NCBI GenBank assembly: GCA_037176705.1
Contig: CM073908.1
Location: forward strand, 129,693,430 to 129,757,429
Reading direction: 5' to 3'
DNA: 64,000 nucleotides
Origin: Molossus alvarezi
Lineage: Eukaryota; Chordata; Mammalia; Chiroptera; Molossidae
Part shown: one piece after another, positions 60,713 through 64,000 of the stretch
How positions within the stretch are numbered: the stretch's first letter is position 1
How the letters are laid out: every line of letters starts with the position of its first letter
Program-made: the position numbers and the translations under genes
The notes under the pieces: generated by a model
Told to the model about the DNA's origin: nothing
Databases searched by the model: none
What the model saw: only the letters and a program-made list of their open reading frames with translations

Positions 60713-61410
60713 TCTGAATCCAAAGCTAGACAAAGACACTACAAGAAACCTACAGGCCAATATTCCTGATTAATATACATGCAAAAGTCATCAACCAAAA
60801 AAAGAAAATAGCAATCCAAATTCAGTAGCATATTGAAACGACAACACACCATGACCATTTGGGCTCTGTCCCTGGGATGCAAGGATGGTTCAACATAAGC
60901 AAATCAAAGTGACACACCATTTTAATAGAATGAAGGATAAAAATCACACAATCATCACAATACATGGCAGAAATATTGACAAAAGTCAATACCCTTTCAT
61001 GATAAAAATTCTTAACAAACAAGGTATAGAAGGAATTTACCTGGACATAGTAAAGGCCACATATGACAATCCTACAGCTAACATCATGCTAAACAGTGAA
61101 AAACTGAAGGCTTTTCTTTCTTCTTTTATTTCTAAGATCTGGAAAAAAGGCAAGGATGCCTTCCCTTGATGCTTCTAGTCAACACAGTACGAGAACTCCT
61201 AGCCAGAGGAATTAGGCAAGAAAAATAATAAATAAATAAATAATAAATAAATAATAAATGGCATCCAAATTGGAAAAGGAGAAGTGAAAGTAACTGTTTG
61301 CAGATGACATTTTCATATATATGGCTAACTACAAAGGCTACACACCCCCACACACACACCTGTTAGAACTAGATACATTCAGTAAAGTTCCAGGATACAA
61401 AATTCTACCT
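60713..61410 (+). mobile_element. Old L1 ORF2 fragment, plus-strand part of an inverted pair
   Basis: The plus strand carries earlier ORF2 text: the RT region from ctacaggccaatattcctga through a FADD-like gcagatgacatt (about 61301-61312) to caggatacaaaattc. It adjoins the minus-strand piece head-on. The two together cover nearly contiguous ORF2 in opposite orientation. An AAAT repeat lies inside. Confidence 0.8.
61221..61259. repeat. (AAAT)n microsatellite
   Basis: Irregular AAAT/AATAA repeats of about 39 bp inside the L1 fragment. Confidence 0.9.
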
Positions 61411-61809
61411 TCTTCACATGACTCAGTGGGAAGTACCAGCAGGAGAGCAGAGGGAGGAGAATAAATCTGGGAACTTTGACTCCCTGGCTCCCTTCCTATG
61501 AGTTGCTGAGGGAGGACTAATGGTAGCTCCTGTCAGGTCAGACTCTCCACACTGCCCTGTCTACCTCAGGCTTTTGTTAACTGCTCTCCTTCTTCCCTGC
61601 CTTTAAGCCTAGAAGGATAGTATATTCCTGTTTGTTATAGCCCTGAAGTCCTGACCTTTCCCTTGTGATGTCCCTACAGACTTCTCTCATCTTTGTACAA
61701 ATCCCACTTATGAACTGCTTCAAAGTGCCCAGGTGATAAGCATTTCTTGCAAGTGTCCTCACTAATCCACCTCACACTCACATTCAACTTATGAGTAAAT
61801 GTTATAATT
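61411..61809. other. Unique DNA, possibly L2-related
   Basis: Moderate GC with no gene. The right half could be upstream L2 sequence. Confidence 0.4.
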
Positions 61810-62073
61810 TCCACTTTCAAAATATATTCCAAACCTAACCAGTTTTCACCACCTGTACTATCCTCATCCTAGTCTAAGCCACCGTAACTTCTCACCTGGA
61901 TTACAGCAATAGTTTAGTACTTCTGCTATCTCTTCCTGCCCCATTCTACTCTTCACACAGCAGCCAGTGTCGTCTTTTTAAAAAGGAAGTCTGATAATGC
62001 CATGCCCCTGCACACAAGCTTCCAAAGGCCTTCCACTACACACAGTGAAATAAAAAGTAAAAGTCCAGATAAT
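61810..62073 (+). mobile_element. L2 3' region
   Basis: Clear L2 order: acctggattacagcaatag, cacacagcagccagtg, gtctgataatgccatgcc, aaaggccttccactaca. It is interrupted at its 3' end by a SINE. Confidence 0.78.
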
Positions 62074-62257
62074 GGTCCTGGCCAGTTTGGCTCAGCAGTT
62101 AGAGTGTCGGCCTGTGGACCAAAGGGTCGTGGGTTCCATTCCCACTCAAGGGCACGTACCTGGGTTGCAGCTTCCATCCCTGGCCCGGTTTTTGGTCAAG
62201 TGGAGGCAACCAATCAATGTGTCTCTCTCACATCAATGTTTCTCTCTCCTCTCTCTT

Positions 62258-62305
<48 letters not shown>

Positions 62306-62410
62306 CACCCCTCCACCCCCCGCCCTTCCACTCTATCTGAAAAAATAAATCAATGGGAAAATATCCTTGGGTGAGGATTAACAAAAAAATAAAAATAAAA
62401 TAAAAAATAT
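62074..62410 (+). mobile_element. VES-type SINE with expanded CT tract, TSD
   Basis: The head reads ggtcctggccagtttggctc. CT tracts expand at 62240-62310, and the end motif atatccttgggtgaggat precedes an A-rich tail. The TSD is tccagataat (62064-62073) and tcctgataat (62411-62420), with one mismatch. Confidence 0.93.
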
Positions 62411-62519
62411 TCCTGATAATAGGGAAAACTACGAAGATCTGCCTAAAAACGAAGTTATCGCTTATTCTCGTCTCATTTGTGGTTTTACTCACCATTGTGT
62501 CATGATTCACTCCTATTGT

Positions 62520-62720
62520 TGTCTTTAATTTTCATTCATTGAGCCTGACTTTTGTACATTATTCCATTATAGAAATCTATGCTGATTTCCGGGTCATCCA
62601 TGTTACTCTTGATAGGCTTTCAGGTGGTTTTCAGGTTGCTGTACTATTCTTTACAAGTCACTGTGAATATTCCTTTACGTGTCTTTCCATTGCTATTAGG
62701 CTTGGAACCCTTCTCTCTCT
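62520..62720 (-). mobile_element. Possible old L1 ORF2 3' fragment
   Basis: Weak resemblance on the minus strand to the old L1 region upstream of the 3' UTR. Diverged and uncertain. Confidence 0.35.
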
Positions 62721-63689
62721 TTAGAAGACTTTATACTTCAGTGTTTAATCAACTTTACATTGATCTCGCAATTACTCTGAGGGAAGTCTTGTTTTCCGCA
62801 TTCTTAGTCAGCAGTTTACTGTAGCCCTTCGAAAATTTACTGACATCACCCTGGATAATTCATTTGGAAAAAGCTCTGAAGTTAACGCGGCAATCACAAT
62901 AAACTATCTCCGAAGAGCACTCTCTTCTGAAAAGCCCCCACGCCCAAGTCTCCTACCAGTTTGGGGATTTATTTAAACTATTTTGATAGTTTTATAACAT
63001 CACACAGAAGAACTTCCTTCCTTGACATTATGTTGGTGGTCCCTAAGAATCTAAAACTGAACGAATTCCAAATAAATACATAGAATCTCGGGTGGAAAAA
63101 GGAAAAAAAAAAAAATGGTGCTTGTATTTAAAATTGGTGAGGCACTTACTCATTTCAATGTCTACGTGAAATTGACCAGGTTATTTCGGCCTTGATTACA
63201 CTGGTGGAGTACAGTTCACATCTCACTAAAAAAGCCTGGCAGGTACAACAAATAACAATAGAGGGCGCACAGTTAAATTTGCATTAGAAGCAAATAATGA
63301 ATATCTTGAGTAAAAGTCATGTCTAATGCAGTATTTGGGGTCTACTCATACCGAAAAATATTCATTTTTAAATCTCAAATGCAATTAACTAGGCATTGTG
63401 TATTTTGTCTGTCAACCCTATGGCTTTTCTACCAATTAGGGCTCTCAAGGTTTTCCCTTAAGCGGTTTGATTTGCTGAAGATACTGTTTGCATTTCAAGA
63501 ACTCTCTAGGTTGTGGGCCTTAGCAATCTTTCATTGCATTTCATAACAGTACATTATCTTCAAGCAAAGCACTGAGAGTGTTAGGGTAAGTATTCTTCCT
63601 GAGGAGGATCGGTTTTGTTGCTGGTTCTCTAATAAGAATGTTTCCCGAAGTGCAATATGTTTCCATCTTCAAAAGAACAGCAAACACAG
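62721..63689. other. Unique DNA, no gene seen
   Basis: No repeat recognised. It holds a CTCF-like core at 63255-63267 and becomes more CpG-rich toward the right. Confidence 0.45.
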
Positions 63690-64000
63690 AGGCTGACAGT
63701 GCGAGAGAGTTGCGGGGGAGAAGCGGGACTCTGGGCCTGGAAAACTCTGCACAGTCCGGAAATACCGCGGCGGGAAGGCTAGATGGCAAGAAGCCTTTTG
63801 AACCTCCTCAGCTCCCATAGTGCAACCGCATCAACTGGACATCGCCGCTCCCACTTTGGCTTTGGCAAAATGGCGTCTAGCCCTTAGGCCTACCGTCTTC
63901 TCTGCGGGCCTGTTCCCACCCAGGGCTGGAAGGCTCCCTTCTCCAGGCTTCTAGGCTGACTCTCCCCACCACAGCTGGTCTACAGTTAGCATCCTCGAGA
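63690..64000. promoter_or_regulatory. Possible CpG-island edge / promoter
   Basis: CpG dinucleotides become frequent (gcggg, ccgcggcggg, tcgccgct), unlike almost all of the window outside the L1 5' UTR and the kinase retrocopy. At 63867-63875 aaaatggcg matches the core of YY1 sites common just downstream of mammalian transcription starts. The transcribed gene, if any, lies beyond the window. The direction is unknown, although the motif orientation favours plus. Confidence 0.45.

Noticed and set aside
1..64000. CRISPR arrays, operons, ribosome-binding sites or other prokaryotic features
   Set aside because: The window is clearly mammalian repeat-rich DNA, and no regularly spaced short repeats were seen.

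Overview
This is non-coding mammalian DNA from a bat, most likely a vespertilionid or close relative. The evidence is about twenty tRNA-derived VES-type SINEs on both strands, a SPIN hAT transposon with a perfect 8-bp target duplication, a second hAT MITE, L1 copies of several ages, and ancient mammalian MIR and L2. I found no intact protein-coding gene, no functional RNA gene and no CRISPR array. Family assignments rest on recognising sequence by eye. Many target-site duplications (TSDs) could be read directly and they fix insertion boundaries.

Layout. 0.5-8.7 kb: a very old minus-strand L1, split at 3.78 kb by a younger L1 fragment and peppered with SINEs. 9.4-11.25 kb: a composite insertion (L1 piece, MIR-bearing unique DNA, SINE) between 17-bp repeats. 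12-18 kb: old L1/HAL1-like and LTR-like remnants. 18.1-20.9 kb: a 5'-truncated plus-strand L1 with a clean TSD that has lost its reverse-transcriptase active-site block. 21-31 kb: mostly unique AT-rich DNA with MIR, L2, SPIN and microsatellites. 32.0-34.1 kb: a frameshifted, intronless minus-strand retrocopy of protein kinase C zeta (PRKCZ), with its 3' UTR and AATAAA retained, lying between two pieces of an LTR.

36.6-56.4 kb is the most structured region. A plus-strand endogenous retrovirus (ERV; 5' LTR, primer-binding-site-like segment, internal region, polypurine tract, 3' LTR) was invaded inside its 3' LTR by a minus-strand sibling of the same family. The two halves of the broken LTR now sit at 49.10-49.25 kb and 56.09-56.4 kb. 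The older copy also took a near full-length L1 (38.18-43.70 kb) and a short L1 (44.73-45.83 kb); the younger copy took a hAT MITE and a SINE. Because the siblings align, each provides an empty site for insertions in the other. I could not recognise gag, pro, pol or env coding in either internal region.

56.4-64 kb: L2, a hAT-Charlie-like element, an old L1 fragment in two opposite orientations, more SINEs and, at the right edge, CpG-richer DNA with a YY1-like motif that may be the edge of a promoter. The elements do not form a pathway; the window is a layered record of retrotransposition, DNA transposition and L1-driven retrocopying.
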